Of a DNA stretch of 64,000 bases, positions 20,301-28,595 are shown piece after piece. The notes under the pieces are model-generated. The model was not told where the DNA came from, ran no database searches, and was given only the letters and a program-made list of their open reading frames with translations. A program made the position numbers and the translations under genes. Position 1 is the stretch's first letter, and each line of letters opens with the position of its first letter. Source of the DNA: Isochrysis galbana (taxonomy: Eukaryota > Haptophyta > Isochrysidales > Isochrysidaceae); contig CM030944.1 in NCBI GenBank assembly GCA_018136815.1, forward strand, positions 930,456 to 994,455. The letters run 5' to 3'.

Positions 20301-21419
20301 TCGCCTGAAATCGACTCGCAACGTTTGCTGAGTCTTCCGGCTGAGAGCGATCTTCATCGTTCACCGGAGAGAGCAAGTGCTCGCGTGAGCTGCTCGTTGG
20401 ACGTCGGAAGCTCTTCAGAAAGAGAGCCGCAGCTACCATCGGTGCCGACAAGTGAGAAGCCGACTGAGCTCCGCATTCATCCTGGCAACCGTTTTGAAGA
20501 GAGCAATGACAGCTTCTTGACCGACTCTCCTGACTCGCCCATTGTCCCTGTGATTTTCCAGCGTGAGCGGGGCATTGCCGCACGCCGCATCCCTGCCCCA
20601 TTATCGGGTGCAGGCAGACTTGGCACCGATCTAACTTCGGCTTCACCCTCCACTGCGATCCCGGTGGGCAAACCCCTTGAGAGTGGGCAGAGCCCGGCCG
20701 CTGCCAACCAGTACGACAATAGTCCTTCTGGAAGTTGTGCTAGTGCAAGCTGTGAAGATATACTAGGATTGTCATTGCCTGGACTCGGCAGCGATCACGC
20801 TGGGGGTAAGTCTGCGGCCTCTAGCCGTCTGCCTGCAGCGAGATTGGGTGGCCAAGCATTGCGCGAGATCGTCGAAAGCGAAGAAAAGAGCGACGAGTCC
20901 TCATCAGCACCCCCCGCGGGACCTTCCGCAAACGCCGGTTCGGAAACAGCAAAGGCGATCTCCAGTCCTCCAAGATCGGCACAAAGTGAGGAAAGTGACG
21001 GCTCCTCGGATATCCCATCGCTTCCACTGCACGGGAGGGACAAGAAGGCCTCCTCAAGCGCAGAAATTGCTACCACGGAAGTGACCATTGCAACGCCGCG
21101 ATCGCCGACGTCAAGTACGTCATCACCTTCTCGCAAGGTTTATGGAGCCCCCGTCCTTTCAAATAATGTTGCTGCCGCACAAACTCAGACTTTCCTAGGT
21201 CTGAAGCCCTCCTCGTCGCAGTGTTTTAAGCCTACCACAACTGCCAATCTTCCCTATTCGATCACCTCAGCATCAGGAGCGGCATCCAAGGGCTCTATCG
21301 CTCAGACAATCATGAAGATTGGTGCCAGGGCCTCCTTAGGCGATTCGGACTCCGATCTCTCCATCGAGGAAATCCCTGATACCGTTGCGAACAACGACGA
21401 CTCGGATGACTTTGATTAG
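17376..21419 (+). CDS. Large low-complexity protein with N-terminal coiled coil and acidic C-terminus, function unknown
   Basis: The ORF is open for 1347 codons. A 69-bp stretch at 17673-17741 has a GTGAGT donor and GCTGCAG acceptor, is in frame and removes SARRSPSNDACP..., so it is probably an intron (1324 aa after splicing). Residues ~1-210 are charged, heptad-rich and probably coiled coil (QRRRRREVEEERAKQRLLDQ; AEEKLERKLKEQ). The middle is Ser/Pro/Ala/Gln-rich and predicted disordered. One acidic/helical island (SDSEDEKDSSEAEKQTKEDE then YRSMLLDALDLRDYGLLANLLDRFKAAGVFFDEMDLA, ~20030-20150) could be a short interaction domain. The end is strongly acidic (IEEIPDTVANNDDSDDFD). No enzymatic motif, signal peptide or membrane helix is seen. 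A cytoskeletal or scaffold role is only a guess. A CT/GA-rich 5' leader precedes the ATG. Confidence 0.75.
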   Translation: MGAGPLVELTASIVQLRHEALVASSQRAEARARNVALVGSLQATLSSTLALQRRRRREVEEERAKQRLLDQRTESDALRAELEDVLERRERARLEFDQEVSARRSPSNDACPAAHSASMRLQVHLREETARQRQSLMTEKSLAQFDEENRAAILSGLHAQAAKAEDVVRTSVQAAVSRASRAAEEKLERKLKEQVSWISEDLPLIMHRKTADALQQAWSSLPMPTFFSDANAAQDKAASPNLKIEVPISPVDGPLTTLGDAPPTGDGAGSLTPMEVYEDQNVDSLSPKQRRQAEQRPPWALSSAEVAKLEPKAPKQTSPPKEVAPTAALERAQLQLADAARRAARAAEQDASCESPAFASAQAELLQAALVVVATAQAAAHGPNFADGPHLGNGHSFSGPASTFPMAVPAIPPVMPMLPFMHPGFAASYRGDQPLHPQYLGPPHLGCWPPACPGYPAPPHTSQPTQQSVMKHSTTQPASGEAMSHLAQNPGPCIHQQVAGMAPLENPLLHGAAAARSGVAGAVQIPDLEGAWCADSSSIVTGPELATCPASVWASGNADRTFDCEFGSSGSEMSPEAKSRSDSAVQPKQPFCSRFPLGNTSQSLPATQSAQPVPVAASRPRLMQAGSRTKSFFGGKSAAVCGPSYGPFAKLSTTSSGPTVPASPAPPNDPGGMAPAPTAQPPSRPQLSQISPTAQALDVLPSPAPSMSCDPTRHDIEPPVMYGSEGARLDERRDESPHGGVGPAKSIAPFDAASRGSNSHPKRTMSPAGQARNDVHRLPHGDTRPSPASEEAAFSDDDAEESITRSPQPGPEELRMHRERALASARSSVSIPAAALPQKGPLQRDSLRASSVFGQDVGDYSDSEDEKDSSEAEKQTKEDELEEYRSMLLDALDLRDYGLLANLLDRFKAAGVFFDEMDLARELLESVRARDGLGGMGTPAPPPHREQTTRRSTGALSDSMEELELDVHRANVDNSSPEIDSQRLLSLPAESDLHRSPERASARVSCSLDVGSSSEREPQLPSVPTSEKPTELRIHPGNRFEESNDSFLTDSPDSPIVPVIFQRERGIAARRIPAPLSGAGRLGTDLTSASPSTAIPVGKPLESGQSPAAANQYDNSPSGSCASASCEDILGLSLPGLGSDHAGGKSAASSRLPAARLGGQALREIVESEEKSDESSSAPPAGPSANAGSETAKAISSPPRSAQSEESDGSSDIPSLPLHGRDKKASSSAEIATTEVTIATPRSPTSSTSSPSRKVYGAPVLSNNVAAAQTQTFLGLKPSSSQCFKPTTTANLPYSITSASGAASKGSIAQTIMKIGARASLGDSDSDLSIEEIPDTVANNDDSDDFD

Positions 21420-22498
21420 CAATAGTAGCAGTGTGGACGCTCGTCAACTAGCTCGACTTAGAGCGCTGTTTGTGTAGCTTGAGTCGCATGGGTAGACAGG
21501 GACGTTGCTCAACAACTGCGTTATTGGGGTTAGCGCGTGGCCGCGAGGAGGCGATTTGCGATGAGGCGGCGGCGGGCATGGGGGGCAGTAGGAGGAGCGC
21601 CCGGCAGCCTGCGCGCATGGCTGTGGCTGGCCGAGGCACGCTGCACCGGGGACGCGTCGATCAGCGGCCCGACGCTCGCTCGCGTCGGACGTCGGCCCTC
21701 CGCGAAAATGATTTCTGGCCTGTTTGCGCGTTTTCTTGTTACGCGTCGCTGTGGGGGCTACGGTGGACGAGGGTCTGGCGCCCAAAGGGCACCGGATATG
21801 TGCTAGTTACACCTATCCGGTCATCATACCCAAAAATCTCGTAATGAATCCTCAATCTTGACTTAGTCCATTTTCACCCTTAGCCTTTGTGACGGACTGG
21901 AGGCTGGAGGTTACGGATGGGACAGAAGGTACCGGATGGGACGGAAGGTAAACGGCGGAAGGCACGGCTTTTAGGACATTGGCGGGTTGGACGGGCTGAT
22001 CATCTCCCATGGTTGGGAGATGGATGGCGGGCAGCGGCGAGGGCGAGCGCGAGGACTAGGGCATGGCGGAAATGTCTCGTTTTTTCTGCCCAAATGTCTC
22101 TCAGAAATGGGCGAGACATGTCTCGTCCTGCAGCCCAAATGTCCTGTAAAATGGCTTGCAGCTTAGTTTTTTTTTGTGGTGCGCAGCGCTTGTGGGCGCG
22201 TTGGGCGGTAGGGTGTTTGCTCATTCAGCCATCTCAAGATCTCAAGCCATCTATAGACGATAAAGATAGTCTTGCAAATACATACCTTCTAAAAGCTCTC
22301 AAATCACATACACATCCGCCTCCAGAGGGGGCAGGGAGGTGGGCTTAGGAGAGGCAGAGCGAGGCGACAGGGCGGACATGTCGTATTCCATACGATGACA
22401 GACTTTTACTTATAACCTGTGGGTTATTTTAAGCCTCGAGGTCTCGTCGATTGGTATACCGCCTCTTCTCTTACTTACTTTCCCTCGATGTCATCAAA
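21420..22498. repeat. Intergenic DNA with dispersed-repeat remnants
   Basis: 21720-21900 shares the word order TTACG..GTGGGGGC..GGTCTGG..CCCAAAGGGC..CCGGATATGTG with 35.9-36.4 kb, a diverged repeat family. 22070-22150 contains repeated AAATGTCTC and GAGACATGTCTCG words in both orientations (small inverted repeats). No gene. Confidence 0.5.
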
Positions 22499-22740
22499 TG
22501 TCAACTAAGTTTATACTTAGTTCGCCCATGGGGGGGCACGAGCCCCCCCCTCTCTCCACTCCTCCCCTGCCATGGGGGAGGAACCACCCATGCTCCTGGC
22601 ACGCCTGATGGCTTGCCAGGAGCCCACTGCCCTGCTGACCCACTCTCTCAGTGGCAGGGCTCGCCTGCCTCGCGCGTCCTGGCCTGTCGTGGCCAGCCCA
22701 TCGCTCCAACCCCCCCTCCCCCCTTGTTCGACAGGCAGAC
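22499..22740 (+). mobile_element. Palindrome-headed retroposon, partial copy
   Basis: Begins with CAACTAAGTTTATACTTAGT at 22501 and continues through GCCCATGGGGGGGCACGAGC and the CCTGGCACGCC body to about 22735, where homology ends before the body's second half and the AT-rich tail. Confidence 0.85.
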
Positions 22741-23059
22741 AGGTAGCCTTTAGCGCGATTGTTGCGCACCTCAATCGCCTGGAGGGCGTGGACCTAGAGC
22801 CGGACTACATCTCGAAGAGCGCCGCAGGACCATGGGAAATTCTCGTGACAACAGACAACAGACTGCGCGAATCAACTTTGCGCAGCCTTAAAGAAAGTCA
22901 CGAGCTTCCACATGATCGGAGTCACCACGCCCGTCAACATCAAGTACCAAACTCTCGACGACGACGACAAAGTGAGCGACCTCCCCCAAGCTTCATCTAG
23001 GGCGCTAGCGGCGGCCTTCAAGGACGTCTCGGCGCATCTAGCATCTAGTCGTTCGTAAT

Positions 23060-23076
23060 TACAAGTTCGAAATGAA
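23060..23076. repeat. 17-bp target-site duplication, left copy
   Basis: TACAAGTTCGAAATGAA, repeated exactly at 23948-23964 on the other side of the retroposon. Confidence 0.92.
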
Positions 23077-23947
23077 TAAATAAAATAATTAATGTTATAT
23101 CCTAGCCAACCCCACTAGCTAATTGGACACAACTTTTCCGTCCCGGAATCCCGCCATGCCTGACGAGCCAGGTGTCCGAGTGCTACCGGGGGGAGGGGGC
23201 ACCGCCCCCTCCCCTCGATATCTGTCCTCCCCCTAGTGCACGCACCGACCCCGCGCACCCCAGCGCGTCCTCTCCTCGAGTCCACGCTGGGGGAAAACCC
23301 CTTTCGGGTAAAAGCAACGCGGGGGGGGGGGCACTCGTGAATAGGGGCCCAGGAGCGCTAATCTCTCCTCGCCGAAGCGAGTGGCCGCGGCGAGCCGCGG
23401 CCCTTCCCTCCTGGCTCTGGCGCCCCCGTCTTCTCTTACCCAAACGGGGCGAGAAGACACGTATCTGCCGGAGGGGAGAGCTGCCACTCCCCCCTCCCCT
23501 CCCTCTTCCCTTTTCCTCCTCTCTTCCCTGCGGCGGGGGCCCATGGCGCGCGCCTGCGGCCCCTCGCTCAGGTCTCCAGATGGCCTGCAGGGCCTGGGAG
23601 CACAACTCAGGGGGCAGGTGAGGCTGGGGCATGGCCCTGGCCCCTCCTGCCTCTCCCTCGCTGGCGCTCCGAGCCCCTGCGGGTCGACTGGAGCTGGCTG
23701 GGGGGTCCTGAACAGGGGGCCCAGGGGGAGGAGGGGCTGGTCAGAGGAATGGGCAGGCCACGACGGGCCAGGGCGGGCGAGTCAGGCGGGCCTGTAGGGA
23801 GGGGAATGGGTCAGCAGGGCAGTGTGCTCCTGGCAGGCCATCAGGCGTGCCAGGAGAGTGGGTGGATCCTCCCCCATGGCAGGCGAGGAGTGGAGAGAGA
23901 GGGGGGCTCGTGCCCCCCCATGGGCGAACTAAGTATAAACTTAGTTG
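23077..23947 (-). mobile_element. Full-length palindrome-headed retroposon (871 bp)
   Basis: On the minus strand the 5' end is the palindrome AACTAAGTTTATACTTAGTT (23927-23946). It is followed by CGCCCATGGGGGGGCACGAG, a GC-rich non-coding body, then TGTGTCCAATTAGCTAGTGG and GGTTGGCTAGGATATAAC, and an AT-rich 3' end (ATTATTTTATTTA). It is flanked by a 17-bp target duplication. The tail, the long TSD and the absence of terminal inverted repeats fit target-primed reverse transcription (SINE/non-LTR type). No coding capacity is evident, so an autonomous LINE elsewhere would be needed. Confidence 0.88.
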
Positions 23948-23964
23948 TACAAGTTCGAAATGAA
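23948..23964. repeat. 17-bp target-site duplication, right copy
   Basis: Exact match to 23060-23076. Confidence 0.92.
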
Positions 23965-24450
23965 GGAACTCATCACGCTCAGCTCCCTAGCGAAGGCGGT
24001 CGAAAAACAAGGGTTCTACTTCCTCCAAGGCACAAGGCAATCAAGAACTCACGAAAGTCATCACCAACGAGGGCATCATCGTCACCCAAGGCAAGAAGGA
24101 GGTCTACCACCTATATGTGGCGCCCAAAGACGGCTCGTTCGCGAGTTTCGACTTCCCGCGCAAGATTCTCCTTAACATTAACGGCAACCCATACCCGCTC
24201 GACTACGCCATCCGCGACTGCAAAGAACTCGGTGGCGACATCAAGAACCTCAGCCTCCACGCGGGGCCGAAAGGATGCAAAGGATACTTCAAGGCATACG
24301 CGCAGGTCTTCCAACCGCCACTACGCATCTGCTCGTGCGAGGAAGAACGGGAGGCGCGCCTCCTACGGGTCCAACAACGCCAACTGGCACCTCCGAAGAA
24401 GACCCTCCACGACACCATCAACCCGGATGCGCTCGGAGCGTGTACATGAT

Positions 24451-24936
24451 TGGATGGCGGACGAGGCGATGGATCCGAGTGCGGAAGTGGTGATGGAGTT
24501 GATTGTGATTGTCTGAGGTCTAACTCTGTAACCCCGAGCGCGCTCGCTCGCTCGCTCGCACCTCCGAGCGCTCGCGCGCGACCGTCGAAAAAGGTGGCCA
24601 AAACGGAGGGTGTTTGAAAGACGGTGAAAAACACAAAAACACTGTTCTTGGCCTCAAAAAAAAAATCTGTTTCTGTCTTTCACATCTACTTTAGGTAAAG
24701 GGGTTGGCCGAGCCCGCCCGGACCTGCGGTCCGGCTTTTGTCTTTTGTGGGGGCGGCCCGGAAGTCCTGATTTTCCTATGGAACGCGGCCTACACCAAAA
24801 ATAGCTCGCCGCCGAAAGAGAGCGAGAGGGTGGAAGCCTGGGTGCCTCTTCCCTCCCACTGCTTCCCCCATCGCCCCCGCCCCCCTTCCCCATCCCACCC
24901 ACCACCCCCCCACCGTCACGACCTATCTCGGAGCAG
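24451..24936. other. Intergenic region upstream of the nucleotidase gene
   Basis: Contains a (GCTC)n/(GCTCGCTCG) run at 24538-24560 and a T/A-rich spot near 24650-24670, and becomes C-rich before the nucleotidase ATG. No gene is supported. Confidence 0.5.
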
Positions 24937-25896
24937 ATGCGCCGCTGTCTCGTAGGTGGGGTTGTGGTGGCTACGGCCGGTGCTCTCAGCCTCGCCTACT
25001 CGCGCTGGGCTCGCCGCCGGCGAGAGGCAGGAGTGCAATGCTCTCTTACGCAGTACCTGCGGCTGCGCTGGCACCTGCGCCACAGCGAGCGGCTGATCAT
25101 CATCTCCGACTTTGATCGCACGATCACCACGGCGAGAGTGGACGGTCAGCCAGGACTCTCGTGCCACGGGATCATCGAGCATGGGCCGGGGCTCTCCAAG
25201 GCCTACTTTGAGCAGACGCAGGCTCTCTTCCACCACTACCACGCCATTGAGGTGTCCGCAGAGTATACACGCGAACAGAAGATTCCCCTAATGGAGGAGT
25301 GGTACCAGCAGGCACATAAGCTGATGCTAACGGAACCGGTCAATCCGGTTGGCATCAGGCACACGGTCAATGATCCGGAGACCCGGCTGCTATTGCGACC
25401 TGGCGTTGCACGTCTTGTCGGATGGGCACATAGGCAGCATGTGCCGTTGGTGGTGTTCACCGCGGGACTCACCAACGTGGCGAAAGAGGTCATGCTCCAA
25501 AAGCTGGGTCCGCCGGCCGCATCGCTGCCGATCGTCGGGAACACGCTCTATTTTTGCGGTGGAGCCACTGAGGCCGATAGCCACGCAACAGGGTTCTCGG
25601 AACCCCTTGTGCACATGTTCAACAAGGATGGGCACACAATTGCACGGCAGCTAGGCAAGGAGTGGGATCGAATCGCCAGTGGGCGTACAGTTGCTTTGGT
25701 GCTGGGTGACTCGCTTGGCGACGCCTCCATGGCTGAGGGTCTGGTGGGCTTCGATGCCGTGCTCAAAGTCGGCTTTCTAAATGAGCCGCCAGGGGCGAGG
25801 CAACAATCCTTACTACCAGAGTATGAGGGCGCCTTCGATGCTCTTGTTCTTGGAGATGGGCCAATGGACTTTGTTTTAGAGCTCCTTGGTGTGTGA
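24937..25896 (+). CDS. Cytosolic 5'-nucleotidase III / pyrimidine 5'-nucleotidase (UMPH-1 family)
   Basis: Single-exon, 319 aa. It hydrolyses pyrimidine nucleoside monophosphates (UMP, CMP) to nucleosides by the HAD mechanism. HAD motif I is IISDFDRTIT (Asp58, Asp60), motif II is VVFTAGL (~173-179) and motif IV is LGDSLGDASMAEG (~256-268). The family signature SEPLVHMFNKDG (~221-232) and the late motif VLKVGFLNE are also present. Length is typical (about 290-330 aa). The N-terminus (CLVGGVVVATAGALSLAY, 4-21, then RWARRRRE) is a hydrophobic segment followed by positive charges: a signal anchor or organelle-targeting peptide, unlike the soluble animal enzyme. The start is fixed by this being the first ATG after in-frame stops. 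No introns, in contrast to most neighbouring host genes. Confidence 0.93.
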   Translation: MRRCLVGGVVVATAGALSLAYSRWARRRREAGVQCSLTQYLRLRWHLRHSERLIIISDFDRTITTARVDGQPGLSCHGIIEHGPGLSKAYFEQTQALFHHYHAIEVSAEYTREQKIPLMEEWYQQAHKLMLTEPVNPVGIRHTVNDPETRLLLRPGVARLVGWAHRQHVPLVVFTAGLTNVAKEVMLQKLGPPAASLPIVGNTLYFCGGATEADSHATGFSEPLVHMFNKDGHTIARQLGKEWDRIASGRTVALVLGDSLGDASMAEGLVGFDAVLKVGFLNEPPGARQQSLLPEYEGAFDALVLGDGPMDFVLELLGV

Positions 25897-26289
25897 TGCG
25901 GCTCGAGTGAAGAGAGCCCCCCTCAAACGCAGATGTGAATCATTTAGATCTAGCAAAACATTTGTGAGACTCAGTCAAGCAGAGCGACGAGCCATGTCAT
26001 GGACGCGGGGATAATGTGCATCATTGCAGAGCCTTCTCATTTTTGTGAACTGCAATTGCGCATGGCTGACGATCAGAAGGCTCGTTGCGTTGCAGGCTTT
26101 GCACTGCACACTGCTATTCAGCTATTCATATGAGCCGGTCTTGTCGGGGAGGCCCGGGGGGTCAAGGCTATGGTGGTGGCGGCGGGAGGAGAGACATCCG
26201 TTGCGCGTTGTGCTCCCCCATTAGAAGGTGGACCATTGTGCGACCGTGCTGGGGCCCGGCCAAAGCAAGGACTTCCTCTATGCTCTATG
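25897..26289. other. Downstream flank of the nucleotidase gene
   Basis: Unique sequence with 3'UTR-like composition just after the stop. Nothing further is recognised. Confidence 0.4.
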
Positions 26290-26520
26290 GAAAAACTTCA
26301 TAATATTCTTACCGCACTCGCGCAACTACTTTTATATAAGTAGGAGGCCAATGAGGGCCTCGCGCCCCCCTCTCTCCATCTCAGACACCCCATGGGTGGG
26401 CATCAGGTGCAGGTGGGCATGCACAATCGCAACCTTAGCCCCTGCCTGCTGGCAGGCTGGCAGGGGCTGAGCTGACATCACACCTGACCAGACTCTCACC
26501 GAGCGCGCGGCGCGCGGCAC
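26290..26520 (+). mobile_element. Retroposon, second head type (CTACTTTTATATAAGTAGG)
   Basis: After the target-like words ACTTCATAATATTCTTACCGC comes CAACTACTTTTATATAAGTA, a palindromic head analogous to but different from the AACTAAGT type. It is followed by GGGCCTCGCGCCCCCCTCTC and a CCCCTGCCTGCTGGCAGG body. A CGCACTCGC word occurs on both sides and may be a short target duplication. It is related to the full-length element at 34102-35038. Confidence 0.65.
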
Positions 26521-26529
26521 GCACTCGCC

Positions 26530-27160
26530 TACAAGAACTTTGCATGCCGTACCTGGACGACATCGGGATTTGGTTGACAGGCACAGGCGGCACGCTCGAG
26601 GAACGAATCGACGCCTCTTTCGATCAAATGCTCCACCGTCTCGATCTCGTCCTCGAGCGGCTCCGATGGGCTGGTCTCTCATGCAAGGCCTCCAAGTGCA
26701 TCTTGTTTGCTATCAAGGGCGAGTACCTCAGACCTCAGGCACGTCGTTTCTCGCCGTGGCCTCGAAATGGACCCCAAGAAAGTCGAGGCGGTACGCTTGA
26801 TCGATCCGCGTCACATCGACTCGCTCGAAAAGGTCCGCTCTTTTCTCGGCCTTTGTTCGTACTACCGTCGGTTCATCAAGGGCTTCGCGCACGTAGCGGC
26901 CCCTCTCACCGACCTCACGCGTACGGGCGTCGATGTGGCCACCGTCTCTCAGTCGCCTGAGTGTCAGGCGGCAATCCGCCGCCTCATCGATCTCATCACG
27001 TCTGCTCCAGTGTTAGCTGCGCCTCGTCATGATAAAGAGTTCATCGTCAAAACGGACGCGGCCAGTACTCTGGGTATTGGCGGCATCCTGTCGCAGGTTG
27101 ACGACCACGGGCACGAGCATGTCGTCGCGTATTACGGTCGCCGCCAATTTGCAGTCTGAA
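26530..27160 (+). mobile_element. Ty3/gypsy reverse transcriptase-RNase H fragment (fossil)
   Basis: Encodes pieces matching the RT active-site region (MPYLDDIGIW) and the following thumb/RNase H start (KVRSFLGLCSYYRRFIKGFA; HDKEFIVKTDAASTLGIGGI). These are close relatives of the same region in the gypsy element at 43.3-44.9 kb. No LTRs, gag or integrase are attached. It is a broken relic with at least two breaks; the divergence suggests it is older than the copia element nearby. Confidence 0.85.
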
Positions 27161-27781
27161 AGCGCGCGGCGCGATGTGTTCGCCGTAGATATTTAGAGAA
27201 TTTACGCGCTCTGATATCCATTGTATTATTGCCACATTACGGGTAAACAAACTTTTCGCACACACCCTAAAAATCGATAATAGGGTATGTGAATATTGTT
27301 GTATAAATGATTATGGACATTTGATGGCTCCATTCGATTGATGCCCCATAATTGACGGAACGACACCTCCCGATGTCGCTTTCGCTTTCGCCGCCGTCCT
27401 CGTCCTCGTCCTCGCCCAAGCCCGTTCGCCCGCCTTCCTCTGCTGACGAGCTTCAGCCCGTCAGCGTATCCGAAGTCGTCTCCTCCGCCGCGCCTGCCGC
27501 CGGCATGCCTCCCTCCCGGCATGCCTACCTCCTCATTGCCCTCAGGCCCTATGGGCCATCCCAATTCGTCACCGGGGGGGTTCGACGAGGATACGTCTTG
27601 CCCGGTGCCGTGGTGCAGAGCGGATGGCCGTTGCTTTCGTCGCACGACCCCCACAGCCCTAGAAGTAAGAGCTGGGGGGTGCTTGGAGTGATTCGATGAG
27701 GTAAAGTGTCCTTCCCACCCTTGCTTGAACTGGTGAATACTTGCGGATCTGGCATCGGCCACCACTAAAGAATTTGTGTAT
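27161..27781. repeat. Repeat-derived spacer
   Basis: 27311-27365 is the partner of 16974-17031. A 115-codon Ser/Pro-rich ORF at 27352-27699 (SPPSSSSSSPKPVRPPSSAD then PSRHAYLLIALRPYGPSQFV) begins inside that repeat and has no recognisable domain; I do not call it as a gene. Confidence 0.5.
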
Positions 27782-27789
27782 ATGTAGAC
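27782..27789. repeat. 8-bp target-site duplication, left copy
   Basis: ATGTAGAC, identical to 27979-27986. Confidence 0.93.
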
Positions 27790-27978
27790 CCTAGATGGGA
27801 AATACGGTGCAGGGGCCTGCAAATACAGCCAAATACATATGTATTTGGCCTCCGGCCAAATACTTTTGAAATACATTCGAGGCCTACTCCCAGGACACGC
27901 TTCAAATACAGCCAAATACATATGTATTTGGTCTCTGGCCAAATACGGTAAATAGTAAATACGTATTTCCCATCTAGG
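27790..27978. mobile_element. hAT-type MITE, 189 bp, perfect ends
   Basis: Perfect 16-bp terminal inverted repeats (CCTAGATGGGAAATAC at 27790-27805 and its complement at 27963-27978) with an exact 8-bp target duplication (ATGTAGAC), the size diagnostic of the hAT superfamily. Inside are two 43-bp direct repeats (27821-27863, 27904-27946; three mismatches), each containing the palindrome CCAAATACATATGTATTTGG. It is AT-rich and non-coding, so it needs transposase in trans. Intact ends and TSD imply a young insertion. Confidence 0.93.
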
Positions 27979-27986
27979 ATGTAGAC
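27979..27986. repeat. 8-bp target-site duplication, right copy
   Basis: ATGTAGAC, identical to 27782-27789. Confidence 0.93.
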
Positions 27987-28169
27987 TGACCTTACTTATT
28001 GTCCAGGTCCCACCAGTTGTGGGAACGTGTGGCGCACTCGGCAGAAACAAGTTCGAAGGAAAGCTTTTCATCGAATTAGTCGAGTCCATTCGATGATGTG
28101 TTGCGCCCTTGAGCGTCGACGCGCGCGCTGGTGTCAGGTGTCATGGAGATTGAGATTGCGATTGCGGTG

Positions 28170-28340
28170 ACCTCTCGCTCTCGGCGGGGGTACCACGTTA
28201 GAACTTATAGCGTCGTGTGACATCTTGTTAGCTAGCATTCCTAGCCACATACACCGGACGAGCCATGCGCCAACCGCGCACACCCCCATCGCGGGGGAGG
28301 GGCTCCGTTGCCGTCGAAGGGCTACGGTCCCGCAGCACTA
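28170..28340 (-). mobile_element. Possible LTR-junction relic of a second copia-type family (fossil)
   Basis: 28178-28194 repeats the primer-binding-site sequence found beside the LTR of the element at 28383-31308 (CTCGGCGGGGGTACCA on the plus strand). Here it adjoins a different sequence (CGTTAGAACTTATAGCG...) where that element's LTR begins. It is probably the leader/LTR junction of another, older element using the same primer tRNA. No coding part is attached. Confidence 0.45.
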
Positions 28341-28377
28341 AGGTTTGCTAACATAACAATAAAACTCTGACGACTCT

Positions 28378-28382
28378 AGTCT
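28378..28382. repeat. 5-bp target-site duplication, left copy
   Basis: AGTCT immediately before the left LTR, identical to 31309-31313 after the right LTR. Confidence 0.88.
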
Positions 28383-28558
28383 TGTTTGAACCACCCATAT
28401 GGTGGTCCATGAATAGATAGCAGTGTTGTGTAGACCATTGATAACATCGTGCGGCTAGCACTCGTGACGGCGACGCAAGAACTCCAGACAAGGTCGACGT
28501 TGCCACACACATAGTAGAGCTGAGGTATCTACAACAAAACACGACTTAAGATTAAACA
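28383..28558 (-). repeat. LTR of the TR-GAG element (3' LTR on coding strand)
   Basis: 176 bp, TGTTTGAACC...GATTAAACA on the plus strand, identical by eye to 31133-31308. Confidence 0.93.
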
Positions 28559-28595
28559 CTCCCCCACAGCGATATCGCTGAACAATTAGGCATCC

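Larger units (their letters stand above)
22741..24450 (+). pseudogene. Unrecognised gene split by a retroposon insertion
   Basis: Protein-like segments lie on both sides of the retroposon at 23077-23947. On the left: VAFSAIVAHLNRLEGVDLEP (from ~22743) and VTTPVNIKYQTLDDDDKVSD (~22924). On the right: YKFEMKELITLSSLAKAVEK (from ~23948), GIIVTQGKKEVYHLYVAPKD and DFPRKILLNINGNPYPLDYA, ending with LHDTINPDALGACT near 24450. The 17 bp flanking the insertion is duplicated, so the two halves were once contiguous. The gene is broken by the insertion and by at least two further reading-frame disruptions. I do not recognise the family; like the 4.6-9 kb ORFs it is intronless and embedded in repeats. Confidence 0.6.

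Noticed and set aside
27352-27699. 115-codon Ser/Pro-rich ORF as a gene
   Set aside because: It starts inside a dispersed repeat and shows no domain.
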